Positions 44,234-53,527 of a stretch of 64,000 nucleotides of DNA are shown here, piece after piece. The stretch covers positions 248,001-312,000 of the forward strand of contig CANNHN010000001.1 in assembly GCA_947504725.1 (NCBI GenBank), given 5' to 3'. The first letter of the stretch is position 1. The number at the start of each line of letters is the position of its first letter. Both the position numbers and the translations under genes were made by a program. The DNA is from Bacteroidota bacterium. GTDB taxonomy: Bacteria > Bacteroidota > Bacteroidia > 2-12-FULL-35-15. The notes beneath the pieces are model-generated. The model did no database searches, was not told the DNA's origin, and saw only the letters and a list, made by a program, of their open reading frames with translations.

Positions 44234-45346
44234 TTATTTCTTTAAATATTTTTCTTTCACATCGTTGTATGATGGAAATGAATGGTAATGCCACATGTCT
44301 ATAACTGTTCCGCCTTTCAAAATCATTAATCCTGGATTGGAACGAATCATTGTTTTTAAAACAGTTCCATCTGTATTATAAAACTGAACATTTGTTTTTG
44401 TTTCCAATTTGAATTTTTCAATTGTTTCTTTTGATGACGAGGTAAGCGCAATGAATGTTACACTATCTTGTTTGCAAAGTGCTTCAAAATCATTAATCTT
44501 TCCAAATGCATCTGCATCAGCTTTATCCAAATCATAACAAATCAACAAGAAATTATAATTGGGATTTTCAATGATGTCTTGTGTGTAATCAGAACCATCC
44601 GCATTTGAAATACTGAAATCTTTAATCTTAGCCTCTACTCCTTTTTTGGTTACTTCTGTTCTGCTATCCACATAGTCATACTGAAGATCCCAACCATCTG
44701 GCCATTTATCAAACTCCTTTTGTTCACCCGTTTTTTTATCTTTCAAAATGTAAAAATATTTCAACTCATCGGGAATACCCTTTTTTTGCTCAGGAATATT
44801 GTTCCCAATCGCATAAGGACGAAAATCTATAATTGGTAAAAAATTATGTGTGTAAATAGGAAATGCAGTAGATGCAGTTAAAACAAGAATCAATAAAAAT
44901 TTCTCGAAACGCTCACCTACTAATGGATTGATGTGTTGTTTGCCAATAAAAAGAAGCAGAATTAAAACAAGTAAAATTAAATCTTTGTAAAACGATTGCC
45001 AAGGTGTAAGTGGAATAGCATCTCCGAAACAACCGCAACTCAAAACTTTTTGGAAATATGCTGAATAAAAGGTTAAGAAAGTAAAAAACACAATCATCAG
45101 CAAGGATAGCCATAGCGTAAGCTTCAGCTTTGCTCCTAACAATAACGTAAATCCTAAAATGATTTCGAAAATGCAGATGAACATCGCAAGTGGCAATGCT
45201 AAAGGAACCATAAAATGTGTTCCAAAAACTTCAAAATACTCAACTAACTTATAGGCAAACCCTACAGCATCATTGGCTTTAATGAAGCCGGAAAATATAA
45301 ATAACAAGCCTACAAATACGCGAGCTATGTTTGTTATTATTTTCAT
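44234..45346 (-). CDS. BT_3928-family protein: DoxX-like membrane domain plus thioredoxin-like domain
   Basis: Protein of 370 aa. Four membrane helices in residues 1-160 form a DoxX/MauE-like unit (FVGLLFIFSGFIKANDAVGFAYK; VLSCGCFGDA with a Cys-x-Cys). An extracytoplasmic thioredoxin-like domain follows (about 235-370: NFLLICYDLDKADADAF, VTFIALTSSS, NPGLMILKGGTVIDMWHYH), lacking a CxxC pair. This is the known BT_3928 arrangement. Possibly linked to redox control in the envelope. Conserved neighbour of DUF1599 and tpiA in many Bacteroidota, as here. Confidence 0.88.
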   Translation of the reverse strand: MKIITNIARVFVGLLFIFSGFIKANDAVGFAYKLVEYFEVFGTHFMVPLALPLAMFICIFEIILGFTLLLGAKLKLTLWLSLLMIVFFTFLTFYSAYFQKVLSCGCFGDAIPLTPWQSFYKDLILLVLILLLFIGKQHINPLVGERFEKFLLILVLTASTAFPIYTHNFLPIIDFRPYAIGNNIPEQKKGIPDELKYFYILKDKKTGEQKEFDKWPDGWDLQYDYVDSRTEVTKKGVEAKIKDFSISNADGSDYTQDIIENPNYNFLLICYDLDKADADAFGKINDFEALCKQDSVTFIALTSSSKETIEKFKLETKTNVQFYNTDGTVLKTMIRSNPGLMILKGGTVIDMWHYHSFPSYNDVKEKYLKK

Positions 45347-45361
45347 GTTTTTATTCTTCGT

Positions 45362-45910
45362 TTAGTTTTTATTCTCTTCCTCTAACTTAATCAATGCGAA
45401 GATGGAGTAATTAATCATATCGTGGAAATTTGCATCCACACCTTCCGAAATAATTGTTTCGCCTTTATTATCCTCAATTTGCTTGATACGTAAGATTTTC
45501 ATTAATATTAAATCAGTTAACGAACTTACTCTCATATCGCGCCAAGCTTCACCGTAATCGTGATTTTTGTTTTCCATTAAGCTTCTAGCTTCAAGAGAAT
45601 GTTTGTCAAACAATTTACTTACTTCATCAGATGGTAATTCCATACGGCTATCCTCCTTTAAATCAAGTTGAATCAAGCCTATGATGGAATAGTTAATGAT
45701 TCCAATGTATTCTGAACGAACATCTTCATTAATTTTTTGAGTACCTTTGTCCTCGATATTTCGGATGCGTTGAGCTTTTATAAATATTTGATCGGTAATA
45801 GAACTGGTTCGCAGAATGCGCCATGCAGTCCCATAATCCTTCATCTTTTTAATAAAAATATCTTTACAAGCGAGTATTGCGGTATTATATTGAGTAAACG
45901 TTTTAGTCAT
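45362..45910 (-). CDS. Tandem DUF1599 protein
   Basis: Protein of 182 aa made of two homologous halves. The pattern KMKDYGTAWRILRTSSITDQ ... IEDKG ... INYSIIGLIQL (about 20-80) recurs as KNHDYGEAWRDMRVSSLTDL ... IEDNKG ... INYSIFALIKL (about 112-175). DUF1599 is an all-alpha family of unknown function; the DYGxAWR and acidic residues resemble nucleotide-pyrophosphatase-like helices, which is inference. It is the first gene of the leftward run and is divergent from folP, a neighbourhood seen in other Bacteroidota. Confidence 0.88.
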   Translation of the reverse strand: MTKTFTQYNTAILACKDIFIKKMKDYGTAWRILRTSSITDQIFIKAQRIRNIEDKGTQKINEDVRSEYIGIINYSIIGLIQLDLKEDSRMELPSDEVSKLFDKHSLEARSLMENKNHDYGEAWRDMRVSSLTDLILMKILRIKQIEDNKGETIISEGVDANFHDMINYSIFALIKLEEENKN

Positions 45911-46002
45911 ATGAAAAAATTAAAGCATTTTTACCATTTATGAATTCATTGAATTTAACCTCAAAATTCCTAAATCTAAAAATCCTAAATCCTTATTAAT
46001 TA

Positions 46003-46857
46003 GTGGCACAAGATACTGATTTTTCTCAAAAAATAGAGCAGATTTTTGACCAAAGGTCTACCACCTTGATAATGGGCATTTTAAATGTTACTCCCGACTC
46101 ATTTTTTGATGGTGGAAGGTACTTGGAGGAGAGCCACTGGTTAGAGCAAACGAATAAAATGGTGGGAGCTGGAGCTGATATCATTGACATTGGAGCGTGC
46201 TCTACTCGTCCAGGCTCCTCGCAACCCTCTGAGGCCGAAGAAATAGAGCGATTGTTACCCGTTGTAAAATCTGTAAGAAAAGCATACCCTCAAACCCTAA
46301 TATCTGTTGATACGTATCGATCAAATGTTGCAATACAAGCTGTTGATTGCGGAGCTAATATTATCAATGATATTTCGGGTGGAACATTGGATCCGAACAT
46401 GTTTGAAACGGTTGCTAAATTGAACGTTCCGTATGTACTGATGCACATCCAAGGAAATCCGCAAACCATGCAGGAAAATCCTGTTTACACAGATGTTGTA
46501 GCCGAAGTGACTGTATTTTTTGAAGAAAACTTAAAGAAATTAAACTCTCTGGGAATAAAACAGGTGATTTTAGATCCAGGTTTTGGATTTGGAAAAACGG
46601 TTGAGCACAACTTTGAACTGCTTAAAAATTTAGATAAATTTCAACAATTTAAGATGCCGATTTTAGCTGGACTTTCCAGAAAATCAATGGTTAATAAGTT
46701 GTTGAATATCAGCTCAAAAGACTCACTTAACGGAACAAGTATACTAAATGCCATTGCTGTTCAAAACGGAGCAAAAATGCTGAGAGTTCACGATGTAATA
46801 GAAGCAGTTGAAGTTGTGAAGATTTGTGAAAAATTAAAAGGGAATTATTTAGCTTAG
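46003..46857 (+). CDS. folP: Dihydropteroate synthase
   Basis: Protein of 284 aa that joins p-aminobenzoate to the pterin pyrophosphate in folate synthesis. Start is GTG 46003 (no ATG lies upstream of the first motif). Motifs: LIMGILNVTPDSFFDGG, IIDIGACSTRPGS, ISVDTYRSNV, IINDISGG, VILDPGFGFGKT, PILAGLSRKSM and the final RVHDV, all catalytic-loop residues present. TIM-barrel of normal length. Divergent from DUF1599. Instead of the diadenylate cyclase gene that often follows folP in this phylum, a DUF808 gene follows. Confidence 0.95.
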   Translation: MAQDTDFSQKIEQIFDQRSTTLIMGILNVTPDSFFDGGRYLEESHWLEQTNKMVGAGADIIDIGACSTRPGSSQPSEAEEIERLLPVVKSVRKAYPQTLISVDTYRSNVAIQAVDCGANIINDISGGTLDPNMFETVAKLNVPYVLMHIQGNPQTMQENPVYTDVVAEVTVFFEENLKKLNSLGIKQVILDPGFGFGKTVEHNFELLKNLDKFQQFKMPILAGLSRKSMVNKLLNISSKDSLNGTSILNAIAVQNGAKMLRVHDVIEAVEVVKICEKLKGNYLA

Positions 46858-46885
46858 CTACATTATATAAATTATATAAAATTTT

Positions 46886-47809
46886 ATGTCTTCAGGTTTT
46901 TTTGCATTATTGGATGATATTTCGGCTTTAGTAAAAGCTAGTGCTGTAAGTTTAAACGATGTGCCTGCACATGTTGTAAAAACGAGCGGAAAAGTTTCGG
47001 GCATAGTGATTGACGATACTGCTGTTACGCCTAAGTATGTGGTTGGGCTTGACCCATCGCGTGAACTTTCTATCATTTACAGAATAGCTAAAAGATCACT
47101 TATTAATAAACTTCTTATTTTAAGTCCAGCCGCCTTGGTTCTTGGATACCTTGCTCCATGGGCAATTACACCTATTCTAATGTTTGGTGGTGCTTATTTA
47201 TGTTTTGAAGGATATGAAAAAGTGCATTCCATGTTTAGCAAACATCCTAACGTGAACACTGAAACAGAGGAAGTAAAAGTTATTACACCAGAAGAACTAG
47301 AACAGGAAAGAGTTACAGGTGCAGTTCGAACAGATATTATCTTATCTGCAGAAATCATGGCGATTGCTTATAGCCAAGTAAGAGACCAGCCCTTCGTAAA
47401 TCAGATTTTGATTATGTTGGCCGTTGCTATTTTTATTACCATAGCCGTATATGGATTTGTTGGATTCATTGTTAAATTGGACGACATAGGCTTACATTTT
47501 GCTCAAAAAAAATATTCACCATTTACTCAAAAATTGGGACGAAGCACCGTTAAATTTATGCCACATTTTCTGAGTATCTTAAGTGTTGTAGGAACAGCAG
47601 CTATGCTTTGGGTTGGTGCCGAAATTATTGCTCATGGTATTCCGTTTACCAATCATTTACTGCACGACTTAGAGCATTCGTTAAACACTTTTCCTGTGAT
47701 TGCTTGGCTCACAAAAGCGGTTGCTTGTGCAATTTGTGGATTGGTTTTGGGTTTTGCAGTTGAGAAAATGGTGATATTGGCGAAGAATATTTTAAAAAAG
47801 AAGAGATAA
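46886..47809 (+). CDS. DUF808 family membrane protein
   Basis: Protein of 307 aa with the DUF808/YedI pattern: SGFFALLDDISALVKASAVS, DDTAVTPKYVVGLDPSREL, SIIYRIAKRSLINKLLILSPAAL. About six membrane helices in three pairs, with a polar loop (TEEVKVITPEELEQE) in the middle. Function unknown; DUF808 members are inner-membrane proteins. It starts 28 nt after folP on the same strand and is probably co-transcribed. Confidence 0.9.
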   Translation: MSSGFFALLDDISALVKASAVSLNDVPAHVVKTSGKVSGIVIDDTAVTPKYVVGLDPSRELSIIYRIAKRSLINKLLILSPAALVLGYLAPWAITPILMFGGAYLCFEGYEKVHSMFSKHPNVNTETEEVKVITPEELEQERVTGAVRTDIILSAEIMAIAYSQVRDQPFVNQILIMLAVAIFITIAVYGFVGFIVKLDDIGLHFAQKKYSPFTQKLGRSTVKFMPHFLSILSVVGTAAMLWVGAEIIAHGIPFTNHLLHDLEHSLNTFPVIAWLTKAVACAICGLVLGFAVEKMVILAKNILKKKR

Positions 47810-47900
47810 AATATAATGAAACCTTATTTTAGAATTTGTTAACTACAAAATTTACCAATAACTTTTAGTATAAATATATCTAGCCAATATTAATCAAAAA

Positions 47901-47928
47901 AAATCCAGACCAATAGGCCTGGATTTTT
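47901..47928. terminator. Bidirectional terminator
   Basis: AAATCCAG (47901-47908) and CTGGATTT (47919-47926) with A-run before and T-run after, between the DUF808 gene and the convergent peptidase gene. Confidence 0.8.
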
Positions 47929-47945
47929 CATTATTTAAAATTATT

Positions 47946-50936
47946 CTATTTCATGATAGCAACTTTTTGCACATGGTCTTTTTTACCAGTTTTAATATTC
48001 AACTGGTAGATTCCTGCTGCAAAAGCATCAGTATCAATTTTTAATGTATGACGACCAACATTACTTTCTTTCACCGCTTGAGAATAAATAACTTGTCCGA
48101 TAGCATTTGTTAAAACGATACTTACATCTTCGCTATTAAGCAATTCATAAGAAACGTTAATTACATTGCTCGCTGGGTTTGGATAAACACTAACTGCAGC
48201 AACAGAAGTATTTTCATCAATTCCAACTCCTGATGCTTCGTACAAATAATAATCATCTAATGCACCTTCAACCAAACTACCACCATTTAAATAAGCACCT
48301 GTAATTAAACTATCAGATGTCATGAAACGCATTTGAACTGTTGCAGAAACTGGAACATAATCAGTAACTCTGAACGCAAATCTTCTCCAACTTTTATCTG
48401 AAACTTGTGTTTGTTCAACAAACACCCAGGTAGCACCACCATCATTCGAGATTTGTGCTTGCCAAAAATCTTGACCAGGATTTGCTCCTGAATTATTACT
48501 CCACCAACGATAATATGTTAAAATTGGATTTGTATAAGATGTCATGTTATAAATAGGAGACTCCAAAGTAGTTATACCAGCATCCACATCATTTGTCCCT
48601 AAACCAGAAGTGATACCCGGTGCATTACCAGTAATGGCACACATACTTCCTCCTGGAGTATTTTGTGAATTCGGTTGAACAATAGTTGAAGGAGTTCCAG
48701 GCGTTCCATAAGAACCTACAGGAACTTCAACCGACCAATTACCAGTAGTTGCATTGTCGGATGCAACACCTTGCCCCCACGCTCCAAAATTAATATCAAA
48801 ATCTTCTTCTACTAATAAAGAAACGCCATTCAAAATATAATATGGAAGGTTTGGATTCGCATTATCGGCAGCAACAGGCTCAACTACACTTAATGTTCCC
48901 GTTGTCCCCATTAGTCCTAAATAATAACCAATAACAGTTGCGTTAGGTTGAGCTGGAATTGTAGCAGTATAATTTATTCCTGTTGTTACAGTCATTGGTA
49001 AGTTTGTCCAAGCACCTAAGCGGTTAATCTTGTAATACAATTGAACAGAACTTAACGCCCAAGGATAAACAACACTTACAGATGCGTTAATAGGAATACC
49101 AGCTGCAGCTACAGAAGACATTACAGGAACGTGAGTAATAACGGCATTTGATAAAAGAGTAATACCATGTAAATCAAATGCATCTACAATAGCGTTATCT
49201 CTTGGTGTTCCATTTGTGATATCATTATCACCACCATTAATAGGTAAATCATCTGTAGTTAATGCTTCAATTAAAATATCAACATACACTTGACCTTCTG
49301 TTCCATTTGGACCAGTAACTGTTGCGTAAAATGTTTCTTTGAATAAATCCATCATTTCTTGTAAATCAGCAAAATTCAAATTGGTGTCCCACCAGCAACC
49401 AGCAATAATTTCACCATCTGCATGTACTTCACCAACTAAATCTTGAGGATAAATTTTCTTATTGATATCATAACGTCTAACTACAACCGTAGGATCCGTA
49501 TCATCAAATCCAATTCCTAAAATCGGACTAGCGGTAATTCCTAATGCCCAAATATCAGCGTACCCTTCTCCCATTCCTCCATTATCAAAGGAAGCTCCTT
49601 GAGAATTATAAAATTTATCATTGATGCCATGCCCGTATTCGTGATATACTACATCTCCAACTTGTGCCAATGAATTGCAACCACCGCCTGCTGCATAAAA
49701 ATTAATGGAAACACCATTATAAAAAGCATTACAAGTACCTGTCTCATCTACATTTGTAAGTAATGGATTATCCATATCTGTAAAAGCAGGGAATTTTGTT
49801 TTCATATAATCGTGAACAATGTTCACGTGATAGTATGCTGATAATTCGCGAATGTTCGCATCGGCATTAAAAGAAAATGTGTTTGTTCCAGGATTTGCAG
49901 TAGCAGTAAACGTAGGAGTTACTCCACTCGTTTCTACTTTTGACCAAAGTCCTTCTAATGAAAAATTAACACTAACTGGAGTTGCACTTGGCAATCCAAT
50001 ATAACCTAATGCATCTGTATTATAAGTGGTAGCACCTTGAACCATTTCCATGTTCACCAAAGGCTTAACTTGAGTTGCAGCATAAGGATTTGTTGGATAA
50101 ACAGTTCCAGTAATAGTAATGTCAGTAGCAGCAGCCGGCACAGGGGTTGGTGTTGGAGTTACTTTTGAATCATAGTGCAATACTTTATTAGTACGAGACA
50201 ATACTTCTCCTGTATTAGCATCTACTAACGTTAAGTAGTTAGCAGGAACACCTGTCAAGTCAACTGTTTCAATAGTAACTTCATAAACTAAATGATAGAT
50301 GTTTTTTTTGAATTCCGGTACAGGTAAAATAAACAAATCACTTTTTACTGATGTATTCACAACTGCATCAGAAATTCCAATCTGTGCAAAAGTGATTGCA
50401 TCCGTACTTGAAATAGTAGGACTAGTTGAAATAGCAATATCGTTATAAACGTCACAACCAAAAGTAATAACACTTCCAGCAGGAGTCATTTTTACGTAAA
50501 CATCGCTATACAATACTTTTAATCCACTGTGAATCTGATTAAAATGTACATATTGAAAATTTTGAGAAACAGCACCACCTGCATAGCTTAGTTCTGATAC
50601 AGGGATATTGAAACCCGAAAGTTTGGAAGTGATAAAGTTCATTGCTTTTGATTGAGGATCCATTCCAAAAACAGGAACAGGCTTACCAAATGCACGATGA
50701 GGCTTTGCGTTTTCTTCATTAAAAACTACATACCAAGTCCCGTTTGCAGCAACAAAATTTTGCCATTCAGCACTTTCGCGCAATGCTTGCTGAAAAGCAA
50801 CATCAGGCAAACGTTTTGTATTTTTAATAAAACGAACATCATTTTTGTTGGCATTAGAAATAATACCTCCTTCAGATGCTGTAAGGCTAAACGATGCTAA
50901 CATCATTAGCGCAAGTGTGTAATTTTTTATTCTCAT
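47946..50936 (-). CDS. T9SS-secreted M36 (fungalysin-like) metallopeptidase
   Basis: Protein of 996 aa with signal peptide 1-20 (LTA/S). N-terminal FTP/PepSY-like prodomain (about 40-260). The catalytic M36 domain has the zinc motif VVYHEYGHGIN near residue 430 (HEYGH) and the third ligand in GGMGEGYADIWA; catalytic Glu present. Then an Ig-like domain, a jelly-roll-like segment (about 735-890, with W-x-W-rich strands) and a T9SS type A domain (VSVYPNPASNVINVSYEL ... GIYQLNIKTG ... KVAIMK). Expected to be an extracellular protease activated by prodomain removal. One of three neighbouring T9SS cargo genes. Confidence 0.9.
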   Translation of the reverse strand: MRIKNYTLALMMLASFSLTASEGGIISNANKNDVRFIKNTKRLPDVAFQQALRESAEWQNFVAANGTWYVVFNEENAKPHRAFGKPVPVFGMDPQSKAMNFITSKLSGFNIPVSELSYAGGAVSQNFQYVHFNQIHSGLKVLYSDVYVKMTPAGSVITFGCDVYNDIAISTSPTISSTDAITFAQIGISDAVVNTSVKSDLFILPVPEFKKNIYHLVYEVTIETVDLTGVPANYLTLVDANTGEVLSRTNKVLHYDSKVTPTPTPVPAAATDITITGTVYPTNPYAATQVKPLVNMEMVQGATTYNTDALGYIGLPSATPVSVNFSLEGLWSKVETSGVTPTFTATANPGTNTFSFNADANIRELSAYYHVNIVHDYMKTKFPAFTDMDNPLLTNVDETGTCNAFYNGVSINFYAAGGGCNSLAQVGDVVYHEYGHGINDKFYNSQGASFDNGGMGEGYADIWALGITASPILGIGFDDTDPTVVVRRYDINKKIYPQDLVGEVHADGEIIAGCWWDTNLNFADLQEMMDLFKETFYATVTGPNGTEGQVYVDILIEALTTDDLPINGGDNDITNGTPRDNAIVDAFDLHGITLLSNAVITHVPVMSSVAAAGIPINASVSVVYPWALSSVQLYYKINRLGAWTNLPMTVTTGINYTATIPAQPNATVIGYYLGLMGTTGTLSVVEPVAADNANPNLPYYILNGVSLLVEEDFDINFGAWGQGVASDNATTGNWSVEVPVGSYGTPGTPSTIVQPNSQNTPGGSMCAITGNAPGITSGLGTNDVDAGITTLESPIYNMTSYTNPILTYYRWWSNNSGANPGQDFWQAQISNDGGATWVFVEQTQVSDKSWRRFAFRVTDYVPVSATVQMRFMTSDSLITGAYLNGGSLVEGALDDYYLYEASGVGIDENTSVAAVSVYPNPASNVINVSYELLNSEDVSIVLTNAIGQVIYSQAVKESNVGRHTLKIDTDAFAAGIYQLNIKTGKKDHVQKVAIMK

Positions 50937-51042
50937 TGTAGCATTTGGGTTATTTGATTAATATGATAAAGAAAGTAAAAAAAACGCTAAAAGACAAATT
51001 ATTTTATCAGAAAGAGTACTCCTGCAAACTATCTGGTTTTAT

Positions 51043-51113
51043 TGTCACCCTGAGCGGAGTCGAAGGGCGACAAAACTAGTCTCCGTTACCCTCATCTCCG
51101 CTCAGGATGACAT
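51043..51113. repeat. Dispersed CTCCGCTCAG-type inverted repeat, copy C
   Basis: TGTCACCCTGAGCGGAG ... CTCCGCTCAGGATGACA arms separated by about 37 nt containing GTCGAAGGGCGACA. Same family as 19064, 41305 and 52502. Confidence 0.75.
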
Positions 51114-51144
51114 TTGTGATTAAATACTAGTCTAATTACAATAA

Positions 51145-52314
51145 TTAACGAATTAGCACCACATGGCCCGTTGTATAAACATAACGTGCATTGTTTTTAT
51201 AGCTTAATTTGTAAACATAAACGCCTTGTTCTACTTTGTGTTGACGGTAAGTTCCATCCCAATGGTCGTAAATACTTGCTGACAAAAAGATTCGCTCGCC
51301 CCATCTATCAAAAATACTGATTTCAAAATCGCTGATATTTTCACCAACCGCTCCGAAAGAATCATTGGTGCCATCGCCATTCGGGCTAAAAGAGTTGGGA
51401 ATAAACAAAGTACCATCTGTTGCATTGTTTGGAATAACAGGGTTTCCATTGCAATTATCGTTGAATACTTCTATAGTATCAAATTGTGAACAAGAACCAC
51501 TCACCTGCTCTACCCAAAATTGTCCAGCCATATTCACAGTTATACTTGCTGTTGTTTCACCTGTATTCCAAAGATAAGAAGTAGCCCCAGCATTCGCATT
51601 TAATGTAATTGTTTGTCCTGCACACAAAGGCAAGTTGGCACCTAAATTCAAAGGAGTCAAAGGATAAACTTCCACAAAATCAATATACATATACACAAAA
51701 CTTGGAGCCCCATTGTTTTGAAAACCTCCTAAAGTCATGTATTGTTAGCCACCACTTGCTGTGTAGGTTCCAGTAATTTTTGTCCATATTGTAGGATCAA
51801 AAGGAACAACGCCTTGAACATGTGCAGACATTCCAGCAGTATATGGATTTGAAGTAATTTCTGAAACAGAAAATCGCGCACCCAATGACGGGGCAATAAA
51901 AGTTGTTTGATCACAAACTGAAACATAAAACGATACGCAATAAGTTGTTCCTGCTATCATTGATTGTGTGAGTTGCACTTGTACATATTCAGAATTCATT
52001 GGCTGACAATCGATACCAATATATTTTGTTCCATCAAATGCAGGAATAGAAGAAGGCGGAAAAAAAACTGCCGTATTAAAACAAAGGTCGGCCGTATTTA
52101 AAGCAGGATTTACTGGAGCAGAATGATCTTTCCAGTCTAGCAAACAATAAATATTTGGCATTCCAGGAAAACAATTCAACGTATCTTCAAAACTTGGATT
52201 AGGGACAAGATTTTGACCTTTCAAGTTGGATGAAATTACGATTAGAAATACTAAAATTATTTTTTTTAGTAATGCTTTTGCGATTACTGAAATTACTATG
52301 GATGACTTTTTCAT
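51145..52314 (-). pseudogene. T9SS type B (CHU_C) secreted protein interrupted by an in-frame stop
   Basis: The two halves are in the same frame, separated only by TAA at 51745-51747, so the gene would encode 388-389 residues if read through. First half (52314 to 51748): signal peptide (to about 34, LKGQ), then a beta-sandwich with LVPNPSFEDTLNCFPG, IGIDCQPMNSEYVQVQL, and TYCVSFYVSVCDQT. The break is at ASGG-stop-QYMTLGGFQ, where Glu (GAA) is expected before QYMT. Second half: Ig/PKD-like segment (ATSYLWNTGETTASITV) and the CHU_C sorting domain IPNSFSPNGDGTNDSF ... FDRWGERIF ... GVYVYKLSYKN ... VLIR. Without the second half the protein could not leave by T9SS. A shared regulatory element precedes it at 52369-52435. 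Confidence 0.85.
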
Positions 52315-52368
52315 AATTAATTGTTTTACTATCTATTTAGAAGTAGGTATTTTGAAATTGTGATGATT

Positions 52369-52435
52369 CAAAATTACAAGCTAAATAAAATGAAGTAAAT
52401 AGATAAAAAACGGCAAGGATGGTACTTTTAACGGC
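52369..52435 (-). promoter_or_regulatory. Conserved operator-like element and -7 box, copy 1
   Basis: Minus strand: CCGTTAAAAGTACCATCCTT core at 52434-52415, then a C-TTTTTT tract and TTTACT, and the -7 box TAATTTTG at 52369-52376. GTACCATC ends exactly 41 nt before the -7 box. The same arrangement occurs at 53528-53593. There is no TTG at -33, as in activator-dependent promoters. Downstream gene is the interrupted T9SS protein, leader about 50 nt. Confidence 0.6.
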
Positions 52436-52443
52436 TATAATAA

Positions 52444-52471
52444 AAAACACATACGTGAACGTATGTGTTTT
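52444..52471. terminator. Perfect 13-bp stem-loop with T-run
   Basis: AAAACACATACGT, 2-nt loop, ACGTATGTGTTTT. On the minus strand a T-run follows, so it likely ends transcripts from the gene at 52658 and insulates the regulatory element. The 343-bp gap 52315-52657 holds this, the operator-like element and repeat 52502-52642. Confidence 0.75.
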
Positions 52472-52501
52472 AAATTAAGTTTTGAGTTAAGATTTTAAAG
52501 A

Positions 52502-52642
52502 TTTCTCGACTCCGCTCGAAAGGACATTCTAATGTTACTTTCTTTTAGCTACCCATTCGATAGTGTCTGCTTCTAAGCAGAATGCTCAGGGTGACACTTT
52601 GAGAATATCGCTTCATCTGTCACACTGAGCGTAGTCGAAGTG
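52502..52642. repeat. Dispersed CTCCGCTCAG-type repeats, copy D (degenerate cluster)
   Basis: Contains TCTCGACTCCGCTCGAAAGG, GCTCAGGGTGACACTT (about 52583) and TGTCACACTGAGCGTAGTCG (52618-52637), partial copies of the family in both orientations. Confidence 0.65.
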
Positions 52643-52657
52643 TAAGGAAGTAAATTA

Positions 52658-53494
52658 TTATTGCTTAATAAACTTTTTAATGATTCTATTTTTATCTGTT
52701 TGTATGTTTAATACATACACACCGCTTTGCAAATCAGCGATATCAATACTTTGGCTTAGCGAAATAGTTTCATAGTTTATTGATTTAATTAATTTTCCAG
52801 TTATATCATACAATTCAAGTGACTTCATCTCAGCATTTGCATCCAACGATTCGATAGTAATTTTATCCGTTGCAGGGTTCGGATATACATTCCAACTATC
52901 AGCATTATTTACAATATCCATAATTCCAGCAGCTAAATTTTCTTGAATCAATAAATTAGTCAAAAACACTTGGTCTCCAGAATTAGTTCCATTTCCATTC
53001 GCAGCTACAAATGCACCGTACAAAATTGAATTTCCACTACCAGCAACTGGAGCAATCCAATTGAATGTCCAAGTTTTCGAACCAGAACCTGATGTACCAG
53101 CTGTTTTATGCGTTATATACTTCCCTGTTGTTCCCAATAGTTTAGTGTTTATTGCATCTATTGCAACCAATGTCCCTTTTTGTGCAGAAGTGGTTCCTTG
53201 AGGAGAAACTTCAAAACCAAACTTATTAACCCCAGCAGCAACAATAGAAGCTGTAATTGTATAGGTTGTTCCAGGAATATAACCTGTAATTGGAACATTG
53301 CTTGTAATTAGCCCTCCAGAGGATGCTGTACCAGCATGGCATCCCGTACAATTTGAGGCGTCACCAGGAGAACCTGTTTTTCCAGAAGGCGCTCCTCCTG
53401 CATTACTGTGAGCTGTAGAAGAAAAATCACTGATACAAATTGTTCCAATTGCTATTACAAATGATGAAACAATGGTTTTTTGATAAATATTCAT
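52658..53494 (-). CDS. T9SS cargo protein with choice-of-anchor V domain and CxxCH motif
   Basis: Protein of 278 aa. The N-terminal signal segment ends about residue 25-29. Then GGAPSGKTGSPGDASNCTGCHAG, which shows the GAP-GKTG-SPGD-C-x-x-C-H pattern of choice-of-anchor V proteins; Cys49, Cys52 and His53 could bind one c-type heme. A beta-sandwich follows (about 65-185), then a T9SS type A domain (SWNVYPNPATDKITIESL ... GKLIKSINYE ... GVYVLNIQTDKNRIIKKFI). Extracellular and possibly heme-binding; electron transfer is inference. Its promoter carries the shared operator-like element, and the adjacent AraC gene is a candidate regulator. Confidence 0.85.
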   Translation of the reverse strand: MNIYQKTIVSSFVIAIGTICISDFSSTAHSNAGGAPSGKTGSPGDASNCTGCHAGTASSGGLITSNVPITGYIPGTTYTITASIVAAGVNKFGFEVSPQGTTSAQKGTLVAIDAINTKLLGTTGKYITHKTAGTSGSGSKTWTFNWIAPVAGSGNSILYGAFVAANGNGTNSGDQVFLTNLLIQENLAAGIMDIVNNADSWNVYPNPATDKITIESLDANAEMKSLELYDITGKLIKSINYETISLSQSIDIADLQSGVYVLNIQTDKNRIIKKFIKQ

Positions 53495-53527
53495 ATGATG
53501 AAATTTAAGTTAAGTTAATTTACTTAA

